Assembly (NCBI GenBank): GCA_016713825.1
Contig: JADJOJ010000001.1
Location: 558,001 to 622,000 of the forward strand
Source of the DNA: Candidatus Leptofilum gracile
Lineage (GTDB): Bacteria > Chloroflexota > Anaerolineae > Promineifilales > Promineifilaceae
Length of the DNA stretch: 64,000 nt
Reading direction: 5' to 3'
Position 1 is the first letter of the stretch, and every line of letters begins with the position of its first letter. Positions 49,368 through 57,110 of the stretch are shown here, in pieces. Position numbers and translations under genes: made by a program. Below the pieces are notes generated by a model. It saw only the letters and a program-made list of their open reading frames with translations. It made no database searches and had not been told where the DNA came from.

Positions 49368-50598
49368 ATGACCGTCACCAGCCAGATTGAAGCAACGTTT
49401 CGTGAGGAATACGGCCGTGTCATTGCCACCCTCATCAGCCAGCTGGGCGATTTCTCGCTGGCGGAAGATGCGCTGCAAGACGCCCTGGTGAATGCGCTGG
49501 AAAGCTGGCCGAGTGATGGCGTGCTGCGCAACCCTGGGGCCTGGTTAACGGCCGTTGCCAAACGCCGCGCCATCGACCGCCTGCGCCGCGCCGACACCCA
49601 GGCCCGCCACACGGTCACCCCGATACCCTGGCCACCGAAGACGAACCCGACATGGACGAAGCCATCCCCGACGAACGGCTCAAGCTGATGTTCACCTGCT
49701 GCCATCCCGCCCTGGCGCTAGAAGCCCAGGTGGCCCTGACGCTGCACACCCTCGGCGGGCTTGCCACGCCAGAGGTAGCCCGCGCCTTTCTGGTACCGGT
49801 GCCCACGATGGCCCAGCGGTTGGCCCGCGCCCGGCGCAAAATCCGCGACGCGGGCATCCCTTACCGCGTGCCCCCGGCCAATCTGCTGCCAGAACGGCTA
49901 GACGCCCTACTGACAGTCATCTACCTCATCTTCAACGAGGGGTACGTGGCCACCAGCGGTACAAACGCGGAACGTTTGACCCGGCACGACCTGTGCCGCG
50001 AGGCGATTCGTTTGGGGCGGATTCTGGTGGCCTTGCTGCCGCAAAGCGCCGAGGCGTGGGGCTTGCTGGCGCTGATGCTGCTACACGATTCGCGGCGCGA
50101 GGCGCGGCTAAATACCCTTGGCGAGCTGGTGCTGCTGGCCGATCAGGATCGCACGCGCTGGGATCGGGCTAAAATCCAGGAAGGCACAGCGGCGCTAGAC
50201 AAAGCGCTGGCGCTGCTGGCCCTGGACCGTACCAGGTTCAGGCAGCTATCAGTGCCCTCCATGCAGAGGCAAAAACGGCCGAATCCACCGATTGGCCCCA
50301 AATTGCCGCCCTCTATCACACCCTGGTCGTCATGATTCCCTCACCCGTGGTGGCGGTGAACCGGGCTGTTGCTGTAGCGATGGCTCAAGGCCCCGCCGCT
50401 GGTTTGGCTTTGCTGCTCCGTATCGAAGGGGCCAACGACTTTTACCCCTACCACGCCGCCCGCGCCGATTTGCTGCGCCGCACCAACCAGATCGAAGCAG
50501 CCGCTGACGCCTATGAGCAGGCCATCGCCCGCTGCGGCAACAGCGCCGAGCGCGCTCACCTACAGCGGCAGCTAGACAAATTGCAAAATCGCTCGTAG
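49368..50598 (+). CDS. ECF42-type RNA polymerase sigma factor with C-terminal extension, two frameshifts
   Basis: About 410 residues across two single-base deletions. Region 2 is IEATFREEYGRVIATLISQLGDFSLAEDALQDALVNALESWP with AWLTAVAKRRAIDRLRRAD; region 4 is LTLHTLGGLATPEVARAFLVPVPTMAQRLARARRKIRDAGIPYRVP. The long C-terminal part (LLTVIYLIFNEGYVATSGTNAERLTRHDLCREAIRLGRILVALLPQSAEAWGLLALMLLHDSRREAR to the end) is the TPR-like extension of ECF42. The frame breaks near 49611-49613 and near 50223-50225; the sequence between is clean. No anti-sigma factor is present, as expected for this group. Confidence 0.88.
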
Positions 50599-50621
50599 GT
50601 CGGATTGGCAATCCGACCCAC
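50595..50621. repeat. Dispersed palindrome, GTCGGATTGGCAATCCGAC family, copy 3
   Basis: It includes the last codon and stop of the sigma factor gene. Identical stem to copies 1 and 2. Confidence 0.85.
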
Positions 50622-50657
50622 TCGAACACAGGTGGCTCTACTGAAAAAAGGGTGATT

Positions 50658-50738
50658 TCACCGCAGAGGCGCGGAGAGCGCAGAGATTTTTCTCTGGTAA
50701 TTTTTAAAACTCTGCGTCCTTTGCCTCTTTGCGGTTTG
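50658..50738. repeat. Tandem-word hairpin, CCGCAGAGGCGCGGAGAGC family
   Basis: CACCGCAGAGGCGCGGAGAG-CGCAGAG on the left; CTCTGCGTCCTTTGCCTCTT-TGCGG on the right. It lies in the 268-base gap 50599-50866. Confidence 0.8.
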
Positions 50739-50854
50739 TTTTTTCAGTGGACTCACAGGTTTTCACAGATTTTTATCTGCGTGTATCAGCGTCCTAATTT
50801 TTGCGCCCAACCCCGTGATTTCCCCGAAAGTAAGACTTTTGTGCCTGTTCATTT

Positions 50855-50860
50855 TATAAT
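50855..50860 (+). promoter_or_regulatory. -10 box 6 bases before the DUF421 gene
   Basis: TATAAT at 50855-50860, TCCGTC, then ATG at 50867. There is no ribosome site, so a leaderless transcript is predicted. AAGACT lies 17 bases further upstream as a possible -35. Confidence 0.55.
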
Positions 50861-50866
50861 TCCGTC

Positions 50867-51358
50867 ATGAGTATTGATTGGCGGGCTATTTTTGTTCCTA
50901 GCGCTCCTCTTTTGGAGACGGTCATTCGCGGCACGGTGATGTACCTGGTGCTGTTTGTGATTTTGCGGCTGACGTTTAAGCGCATTGGCAGCAGTTCTAT
51001 TGGCCTGGGCGATGTGTTGATGATTGCTCTGGTGGCGGCGGCTTCGCAAAATGCGATGGCGCGGGAGCACGTCTCGGTGACGGATGGCATCATTTTGGTG
51101 GCGACGATTTCTGGCTGGAGCTACGGGCTGGATTGGCTGGGCACGCGCTGGCCGCGCTTCCAGCGATTTTACAATCCACCGGCGCTGCTTTTGGTGAAGA
51201 ACGGCCGTTTCCTCCACAAAAACATGCGCCAGGAACTCATCACCGAAGATGAGCTGCTCAGCCATCTCCACCACGCCGGGCTGGATGACATTCGCCAGGT
51301 GCGCGAGGCGTACATGGAAGGCGACGGCACGATTACGTTTATTCCCAGGCGGGGGTAG
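50867..51358 (+). CDS. DUF421 (YetF-like) membrane protein
   Basis: A 163-residue protein. Three hydrophobic segments (residues about 15-40, 45-65 and 70-90: VIRGTVMYLVLFVILRLTF, GLGDVLMIALVAAASQNAM, SVTDGIILVATISGWSYGL) are followed by a cytoplasmic DUF421 domain: PPALLLVKNGRFLHKNMRQELITEDELLSHLHHAGLDDIRQVREAYMEGDGTITFI. No function is established; YetF relatives are linked to spore or envelope traits. It has no ribosome site, with a TATAAT box at -12. Its 3' end (51196-51343) recurs at 52851-52998, and a shorter stretch at 54272-54306. Confidence 0.88.
   Translation: MSIDWRAIFVPSAPLLETVIRGTVMYLVLFVILRLTFKRIGSSSIGLGDVLMIALVAAASQNAMAREHVSVTDGIILVATISGWSYGLDWLGTRWPRFQRFYNPPALLLVKNGRFLHKNMRQELITEDELLSHLHHAGLDDIRQVREAYMEGDGTITFIPRRG
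51196..51343. repeat. 148-bp direct repeat, DUF421 3' end, copy 1
   Basis: Lies inside the DUF421 gene. It matches 52851-52998 with only two differences by eye. Copies are 1655 bases apart. Confidence 0.92.
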
Positions 51359-51501
51359 GTATATGGCGGATGAGATGAAGATGGGGCGGTTATTCAGCTT
51401 TACTATTGTATGATTGTTTTGTCGCCTAAAAAAAATCTGGCAGCAAAACAAATTGTTCAAGCAGCAGCGTTAGCCTCTCAAAATGAGGCAGGAGGGAATC
51501 A

Positions 51502-52833
51502 ATGTTCGCAGAAAACGCTCAATCAGACAAAAGCTATAAAAACAGCAAACTGTTCACCAATAAAAAATTGCCGAAAATTCTTTTCTCTTTATTTTTAGCT
51601 TGTGGCGGATTGATTGCTACGTATTTAACTCTCTCTTTTGGTGTTTCCATTACATCCGCTGCCTCAAACGATTTTGACAATTTTCCAACTGGATCGTCAG
51701 CACCCCAAACGCTGTTTACCGTGACAAACAACAATGACAGTGGCGCAGGCTCCCTGAGACAGGCGATTATCGATGCGCAAGATGGTGACACCATCACGTT
51801 TGCCCCAAATGTAAGTGGGACGATTGAATTAACAAGTGGTGAGCTAAGCATTACCGAGAATTTAACCCTAACTGGTCCAGGCTCTACTATAATGTCTGTA
51901 AGTGGCAACAACGCAAGCCGAGTGTTTTTTATTGATGGCGCAATTGTCGTTATCAGCGGCTTGACCATCCGTGATGGCAATACGGTGGCCTGTGGCGGCG
52001 GTATTTGTGCCAGCGCCGCGAATTTGACCCTTAGTGATACAGTGGTGATTAGCAATGCTGGGGGGCTTGGGGGCGGTATTTCCAATTACGGAACCTTGAC
52101 ACTCATCAACAGTTCAATAGTGGAAAACAGCTCAATTGATACAGGGGGTGGCATCAATAATCTTGGTGAGCTCTATGTGAGCAACTCAGTTATTAGCGGG
52201 AATCTCACGCTTACGGCCGGGGGCGGCATCAATAATAGCTGCGCCTCTGCAAATAGCGTCATCTTGGATACCACAATTGCCAATAATCATTCGGCCCAGC
52301 ATGCGGGCGGTATGGGCATTTGTACGGGTACTACGGCCGTAATCACCAACACAACCTTCAGTGGGAACACAAGTGATACTGGAGGCGGTGGGCTTGATGT
52401 GTATGGAACAGTAACCATATTTAACAGCACGATAGTCAATAATTCGGCCGTTGATGGTGGCGGGATTCGTAATTTGAGTGGCAGTACGATGTTAAAAAAC
52501 AGCATTGTAGCAAACAATACAAGCGGCGGGGATTGTGCGGGAACGGTGCAGTCAAACGGCCGTAATCTTAGCAGCAGCAATACTTGCGATTTTACTAACG
52601 CGGGAGACATCCAAAATATTGATCCCCAGATAGGGCCACTCACAGATAACGGGGGGCGAACGCCTACGCACTTATTGCTTGCTGGCAGCCCTGCGATTAA
52701 CGCAGGCGATAACGTTGACTGTCCGACATTTGACCAAAGAGGTGTCGGACGGCCGCAAGCAGGAATATGTGATATTGGAGCTGTTGAGCTGGCATTACCA
52801 AATAGCCTATACTTGCCACTTGTGTTTAAATGA
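51502..52833 (+). CDS. Secreted parallel beta-helix (choice-of-anchor Q-type) surface protein
   Basis: A 443-residue protein, visibly more AT-rich than its neighbours. A long N-terminal segment ends in a membrane-spanning or signal stretch (ILFSLFLACGGLIATYLTLSF). It continues with TNNNDSGAGSLRQAIIDAQDGDTITF, the standard start of beta-helix repeat proteins. About ten imperfect repeats rich in GGGI-N and Asn/Ser/Thr follow, such as GGGISNYGTLTLINSSIVEN and GGGINNLGELYVSNSVISGN. The end reads SPAINAGDNVDCPTFDQRGVGRPQAGICDIGAVEL, then LYLPLVFK. It is probably an exported adhesin or matrix protein. The C-terminal (Y/F)LPL-V-x-(K/R) ending may be a sorting tag. Confidence 0.85.
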   Translation: MFAENAQSDKSYKNSKLFTNKKLPKILFSLFLACGGLIATYLTLSFGVSITSAASNDFDNFPTGSSAPQTLFTVTNNNDSGAGSLRQAIIDAQDGDTITFAPNVSGTIELTSGELSITENLTLTGPGSTIMSVSGNNASRVFFIDGAIVVISGLTIRDGNTVACGGGICASAANLTLSDTVVISNAGGLGGGISNYGTLTLINSSIVENSSIDTGGGINNLGELYVSNSVISGNLTLTAGGGINNSCASANSVILDTTIANNHSAQHAGGMGICTGTTAVITNTTFSGNTSDTGGGGLDVYGTVTIFNSTIVNNSAVDGGGIRNLSGSTMLKNSIVANNTSGGDCAGTVQSNGRNLSSSNTCDFTNAGDIQNIDPQIGPLTDNGGRTPTHLLLAGSPAINAGDNVDCPTFDQRGVGRPQAGICDIGAVELALPNSLYLPLVFK

Positions 52834-52850
52834 GCGGGCATATTGTGGAT

Positions 52851-52998
52851 GAAGAACGGCCGTTTCCTCCACAAAAACATGCGCCAGGAACTGATCACCG
52901 AAGATGAGCTGCTCAGCCATCTCCACCACGCCGGGCTGGATGACATTCGCCAGGTGCGCGAGGCGTACATGGAAGGCGACGGCACGATTACCTTTATT
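52851..52998 (+). pseudogene. DUF421 3' fragment, copy 2
   Basis: A direct repeat of 51196-51343 encoding NGRFLHKNMRQELITEDELL.. with its own tail ending in a stop at about 53020 (CEKQNGG). It has no start of its own, and it is preceded by the stop of the beta-helix gene. It looks like the remaining end of a second DUF421 gene or a duplicated end. Confidence 0.85.
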
Positions 52999-53049
52999 TG
53001 TGAGAAGCAAAATGGGGGCTGACTTTTGCCCCATATGGAGGAATTGGCA

Positions 53050-53490
53050 ATGAGCAGTTGGCAAGAGTTTGCCCAGCAAGCCCCAGCTTTGGCCGAATTT
53101 GGTTACGGCCGTTTCCACAGCGGTGTCGCCTACCTGGGCACCATCCGCCCCGACGGCGGGCCGCGCGTTCACCCGGTCACGCCGATTGTGGGCGAGCAGC
53201 TGTTTTTGTTCATGGAACCCACTTCACCCAAGGGCAAAGATTTGCAGCGCGATCCGCGCTACACGCTGCACTGTTCCGTTGAAGATTCCGGCGGTGGCAA
53301 GGGTGAATTTTACGTGCGCGGGCAAGCCACGCTGGTGCACGACGCTGATCTTCGTGAGCAGGCGGTGCAAGCTTCCACCTATAAGCCAGCAGACCGCTAC
53401 ATCCTGTTTGTGCTGACGGTTGACTTTGCCTTCATGAACACCTACGACGAAGGCGGAGCGCACCCACTGCGCTGGCACGCTGGTGAGTAA
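53050..53490 (+). CDS. Pyridoxamine 5'-phosphate oxidase-like (PPOX-fold) protein
   Basis: A 146-residue split-barrel flavin-binding protein: HSGVAYLGTIRPDGGPRVHPVTPIVGEQLFLFMEPTSPKGKDLQRDPRYTLHC, then GKGEFYVRGQATLVHDADLREQAVQASTYKPADRYILFVLTVDFAFM. The P-R-x-H-P-V and S-x-K-x-x-D-L blocks are typical of this group, which reduces or oxidises small molecules with FMN or F420. The substrate is unknown. ATG 53050 has GGAGGAA upstream. It lies between two DUF421 fragments and upstream of the lactamase-fold gene. Confidence 0.87.
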   Translation: MSSWQEFAQQAPALAEFGYGRFHSGVAYLGTIRPDGGPRVHPVTPIVGEQLFLFMEPTSPKGKDLQRDPRYTLHCSVEDSGGGKGEFYVRGQATLVHDADLREQAVQASTYKPADRYILFVLTVDFAFMNTYDEGGAHPLRWHAGE

Positions 53491-53560
53491 GCGGATTGAT
53501 GGGGGGAAACGGCCGTGTTTTCCAACAATATTGTTATCCTAATGCCGAAAGGAAATGATC

Positions 53561-54265
53561 ATGAGCCAAACTAACGTGAAGCGGCTTTATTTGATGCAGG
53601 TTGGGTCTATGCCGGAATACGAGATTCCGATTGTTTGTTACCTGGTGCAAACGAACGACGGCAAGAATATTCTGATTGACAGTGGTCTACCGGAGATCAT
53701 CCCTGAAGATGCACAAGAGTTTGAGAATGGAAAGGACGTGATCGAGCAATTGGCCAGCCTGGGCTTGCAACCAGACGATATCCATACAATCATTTCGACG
53801 CATTATGATGGCGACCATGCCGGAAGACACGCGGCATTTCCGAAGGCGCAGTATGTGGTTCAGCGTGCGCATCATTGGGATGCAGCGAGCAACCCGCGTT
53901 ATGCGTCCATTCGGCCCCAATGGGATCAGCCACTGGAGCGCATTCTCCTGGTGGACGGGGATGTGGAATTACTTCCGGGGCTGGAGCTGATCGAGACGAG
54001 CGGGCATGTGCCAGGACATCAATCGGTGCTGGTACGGCTGCCCCAAACGGGGGCCGTTTTATTGACGATTGACGCTGTGCCCTTCGGTGTGGGCTTTACG
54101 CGGGACGAGCCGGACGACGGCAGCAATCCAGACGCCCAAGCAATTCACGCCAGTACGATTAAACTGCTCGATCTGGTCGAACGGGAGCGTATCGGGCTGG
54201 TGATTTTTGGCCATGACCAGGCGCAGTGGGAAACACTCAAAATGGCACCAGCGTTTTACGCGTAA
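53561..54265 (+). CDS. Metallo-beta-lactamase-fold hydrolase (AHL-lactonase-like family) with altered metal motif
   Basis: A 234-residue lactamase-fold protein: VCYLVQTNDGKNILIDSGLPEIIP, then the metal motif STHYDGDHAGRHAAFPKAQYVVQ, then ETSGHVPGHQSVLV, VLLTIDAVPFGV and LVIFGHDQAQWETL. The usual H-x-H-x-D-H reads H-Y-D-G-D-H here, so one zinc-binding histidine is replaced by aspartate. The family includes N-acyl-homoserine lactonases and other lactone or glyoxalase-type hydrolases. The altered site may still bind metal. ATG 53561 has AAAGGA 7 bases upstream. Confidence 0.87.
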   Translation: MSQTNVKRLYLMQVGSMPEYEIPIVCYLVQTNDGKNILIDSGLPEIIPEDAQEFENGKDVIEQLASLGLQPDDIHTIISTHYDGDHAGRHAAFPKAQYVVQRAHHWDAASNPRYASIRPQWDQPLERILLVDGDVELLPGLELIETSGHVPGHQSVLVRLPQTGAVLLTIDAVPFGVGFTRDEPDDGSNPDAQAIHASTIKLLDLVERERIGLVIFGHDQAQWETLKMAPAFYA

Positions 54266-54271
54266 AGCAGG

Positions 54272-54306
54272 GGCACGATGGCGTTTATTTGCAGGCGGGA
54301 GTAGGT
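54272..54306. repeat. Short DUF421 3'-end remnant, copy 3
   Basis: GGCACGATGGCGTTTATTTG-CAGGCGGGAGTAGGT aligns with 51326-51360 of the intact DUF421 gene and its downstream bases, with five differences. It lies 7 bases after the lactamase-fold gene. Confidence 0.7.
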
Positions 54307-54360
54307 GGGGAGGAAACGGCCGTTTTCCACATATGACTGTCAGAAAACAGCCGATACGAT

Positions 54361-54999
54361 TTATTCTACCCCGTCTGGCGTGATCAGAATCGGGGGATTG
54401 TCCGCCCAGACCAGGCTGTATTCAGCCGCTACATTGGGAATCGTGCAGACCTGGACAAACGCCTCGTCCAGCCAGCCACCCATGTTGCAGATGGTAATAT
54501 AGCGGTTGTCCGCAATGTTAAAAAGGAAAGGAAACGTGGCTGCGTCAACGGCCGTTGGATCCAAAAATTCAATTTGCAGATCCATTTGCTCGTTTTCAAA
54601 CGTTTCCAGGGACAAATTCGTATAATCCGGCACTGTGCCGTCTGGGCGGGTTAGCGAAATGACCAAAAAGGCCGCATTGTCATGCGGCGGCGAACTGTCG
54701 CGAACGGTTGTGGTGATGTAGGCTGAGGCAATCACAAATTCCCCACTGCTGGCTGAGGTGATGACGGCCGTTTCGGCGTCTGGCATACTGCTGGGGCTAT
54801 CTTCCACTGGTGTCGTCGGTTCAGGCGTTGGCGCACTGGTCTCCACGGGTGCGACGGCCACAACGGCCGTTTGCTCACCCGGGTCCTCTGCGGCTGAGAG
54901 CGCTTGTTCTGATTCTTGCCCGGCTGAAGTTGCACAGGCCGCCAGAATTAAAATCAAGCTGCTTAACCCAATCCATTGGATCCATCGTTGGTGTCTCAT
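54361..54999 (-). CDS. Putative lipoprotein of unknown function
   Basis: A 212-residue protein. Signal WIQWIGLSSLILILAACAT has lipobox LAAC; a Pro/Thr/Ser-rich linker (VETSAPTPEPTTPVEDSPSSMPDAET) follows, then a compact domain: SGEFVIASAYITTTVRDSSPPHDNAAFLVISLTRPDGTVPDYTNLSLETF...ICNMGGWLDEAFVQVCTIPN. The C-terminal domain is not recognised; it might be a beta-sandwich. ATG 54999 has AGGAGGT upstream. Convergent with no partner. Exported and membrane-anchored is well supported; function is unknown. Confidence 0.78.
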   Translation of the reverse strand: MRHQRWIQWIGLSSLILILAACATSAGQESEQALSAAEDPGEQTAVVAVAPVETSAPTPEPTTPVEDSPSSMPDAETAVITSASSGEFVIASAYITTTVRDSSPPHDNAAFLVISLTRPDGTVPDYTNLSLETFENEQMDLQIEFLDPTAVDAATFPFLFNIADNRYITICNMGGWLDEAFVQVCTIPNVAAEYSLVWADNPPILITPDGVE

Positions 55000-55231
55000 C
55001 AGAAACCTCCTATGGTAAATGTGGCAGCGAAATTGCCCCACAAACGTCAAAATTTAACCCCATTAGCGATTGCAACTTGACGGGCAAGCTACGTTTTCTA
55101 TACGCGGGTGCCGGGAAGGGAAACGGCCGTTCCCGCCACACATCACCACTCAAAACAACAAAATCGCCAAAGCGGCGAGCTGCTAACGCTGCTTTGCCAA
55201 CGCCCATAATAGCTAAATGCGTTAGCTCAGG

Positions 55232-55237
55232 TAAAAT
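55232..55237 (+). promoter_or_regulatory. -10 box 6 bases before alr
   Basis: TAAAAT at 55232-55237, CGAGGC, then ATG at 55244. CGAGGC could instead be a weak ribosome site. Confidence 0.4.
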
Positions 55238-55243
55238 CGAGGC

Positions 55244-56416
55244 ATGGCATTTAACGAAGCGACGATTAGCAGCAACGGCATTGTCCGCCCCACCTACATT
55301 GAAGTAAACCTCACCCGCCTGACGGAAAATTACCGGGCCATCGAGCGGGCCGTCGCGCCCGCCACGGTGATGCCCATCCTCAAGGCCAATGCCTACGGGC
55401 ACGGGCTGGTGGAGGTGGCCCGGCATGTGGTCTCGCTGGGCGCACCGTACCTCGGCGTCGCCTTTTTGGAAGAGGGCATTTTGCTGCGCGAGGCGGGCCT
55501 CACCGCGCCGATTCTGGTGCTGGGCGGCATCATCGGCAACCAGGTGCCGCTCTTTTTGCAGCACGACCTCACCCTCACCGCCTCTTCCATCGAAAAGCTG
55601 ACGCAAATTGACGAAGCCGCCGCCAAAATGGGCGTGCAGGCCAAAGTCCACCTGAAGATTGACACGGGCATGGAGCGGATTGGGGTGCATTATTACAATG
55701 CGGATTCGCTGCTGGCGGCGGCGCTAAACTGCGAGCATTGTCTGGTGGAGGGGATTTATTCACACTTTGCCAATGCGGATACGGCCGTTCTCCAATCCGC
55801 CCAAACCCAACTAGACCGCTTTAACCAGGTGCTCTCCTTCTACGAATCGCGCGGGCTGCCGCCGCCGCCGCTGCGCCACATGGCCAACTCCGGGGCCATC
55901 CTCCAGCTGCCCGGCAGCCATTTCGACATGGTGCGCGCCGGGATTTTGCTCTACGGTGTTTACCCCTCGGACGAGGTGGCCAAAACGGTGGCCGTACACC
56001 CGGTGCTCAGCTGGAAATCGCGCGTGGTTTACTTCAAGGTAGTGCAGCCAGATCATCCGGTGAGCTACGGCTCTACCTGGCAAAGCGACCACATGGTGCG
56101 GGTCGTCACCGTGCCTGTGGGCTACGGGGATGGCTACTTTCGGCGCATGTCGGGGCAGGCGCAGGTGATTTTGCGGGGAAAAAGGTATCCGGTAATCGGC
56201 CGTATTTGCATGGATCAGCTGATGGTCAATATCGAGTGGGACAGCGCCTACAACAACGACGAGGTGGTTTTAGTGGGTGAAAGCGAAGATGGCCGCGTGG
56301 CCATTCGCTGCGAAGAGCTGGCCGAATGGGCAGGCACCATCCCCTACGAAATCCTCACCAACATCAACACCCGCGTCTCCCGCATCTATCTCACCGAAAA
56401 AGAAAAGAGGGCGTAA
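55244..56416 (+). CDS. alr: Alanine racemase
   Basis: A 390-residue PLP enzyme that makes D-alanine for peptidoglycan. VMPILKANAYGHGLVEVARHV holds the PLP-lysine; KVHLKIDTGMERIGVH, HMANSGAILQLP, DMVRAGILLYGVYPS and VTVPVGYGDGYFRRMSGQAQVILRGKRYPVIGRICMDQLMVNI are the standard Alr blocks, with the catalytic tyrosine in Y-G-D-G-Y..R. The presence of Alr implies a D-Ala cell wall or salvage. ATG 55244 lies 6 bases after TAAAAT. A hairpin that may be its terminator follows at 56449-56483. Confidence 0.95.
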   Translation: MAFNEATISSNGIVRPTYIEVNLTRLTENYRAIERAVAPATVMPILKANAYGHGLVEVARHVVSLGAPYLGVAFLEEGILLREAGLTAPILVLGGIIGNQVPLFLQHDLTLTASSIEKLTQIDEAAAKMGVQAKVHLKIDTGMERIGVHYYNADSLLAAALNCEHCLVEGIYSHFANADTAVLQSAQTQLDRFNQVLSFYESRGLPPPPLRHMANSGAILQLPGSHFDMVRAGILLYGVYPSDEVAKTVAVHPVLSWKSRVVYFKVVQPDHPVSYGSTWQSDHMVRVVTVPVGYGDGYFRRMSGQAQVILRGKRYPVIGRICMDQLMVNIEWDSAYNNDEVVLVGESEDGRVAIRCEELAEWAGTIPYEILTNINTRVSRIYLTEKEKRA

Positions 56417-56448
56417 GGCTGCCCATAGCCTCACGCCCCCAGAAAGCG

Positions 56449-56483
56449 TTCGACCCCGGCCAGGAGGGAGAACCGGGGTCGAA
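56449..56483 (+). terminator. Hairpin after alr
   Basis: TTCGACCCCGG (56449-56459) and CCGGGGTCGAA (56473-56483), an 11-bp perfect stem with a 13-base loop. A T-rich stretch (ACACTTCTTTT) follows, but the T-run is imperfect. Confidence 0.55.
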
Positions 56484-56571
56484 ACACTTCTTTTGGCGAC
56501 TTCTGATTATTAGAATACTCCCCAAATCTAAGCCGAACCTGAGATAAAGTTAAATGGTTTATAAGTGAATG

Positions 56572-56916
56572 CTAGGCGGCCAGCTGAAAAATAGTTTGCA
56601 GCTCACCAATTTGCAACACATCCCCGTCGTTGAGCCGGCGCGCACCGTCGATGGTTTGCCCGTTTAGGAGCGCCGGGAAAGCGTTGTCCAAACGTTCCAG
56701 ATAGTAGCGTACCCGCGCCCGCCGAATGACAATGTTGCCTATTGTCAGTTCGCCCTCTTTGGGCAAATCTTGCTGATCCTGCACACCATCGGGCCAGGCC
56801 AGAGCGAGGGTAGGTTTTGCAGAAGGTTGCGGGGAAATAGCAGCATTGTCTTGAGAAAAATCATGGGGTAAAGGGCGATTTGCCAAAATTCCTGCCAACT
56901 TCAAATTTTGGGACAT
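56572..56916 (-). CDS. Small FHA-domain-like protein
   Basis: A 114-residue protein. Residues about 50-114 read LPKEGELTIGNIVIRRARVRYYLERLDNAFPALLNGQTIDGARRLNDGDVLQIGELQTIFQL. This matches the second half of a forkhead-associated domain (N-G-x-x-I, L-x-D-G-D-x-L-x-I-G-x). FHA domains bind phosphothreonine peptides. The first 45 residues are low-complexity. No kinase is nearby, so its partner is unknown. The start ATG has AGGAGTGCAACC upstream. Confidence 0.78.
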   Translation of the reverse strand: MSQNLKLAGILANRPLPHDFSQDNAAISPQPSAKPTLALAWPDGVQDQQDLPKEGELTIGNIVIRRARVRYYLERLDNAFPALLNGQTIDGARRLNDGDVLQIGELQTIFQLAA

Positions 56917-57110
56917 GGTTGCACTCCTGTTTTCGATTTATATCAAACTAACACGATGGTCTGTATTATACACAGAAATCTAGCAGGCAACCGGCAAAAT
57001 TGTGGCGAAAACAGAACAATTTTCTGACAAATCAAGTCAATACCTGACGAACCCAGCTAATTAAGAGTCGTTCCTAAACCTGCGGCGCTGGCAGCTTTTT
57101 GCCTGCGCCA

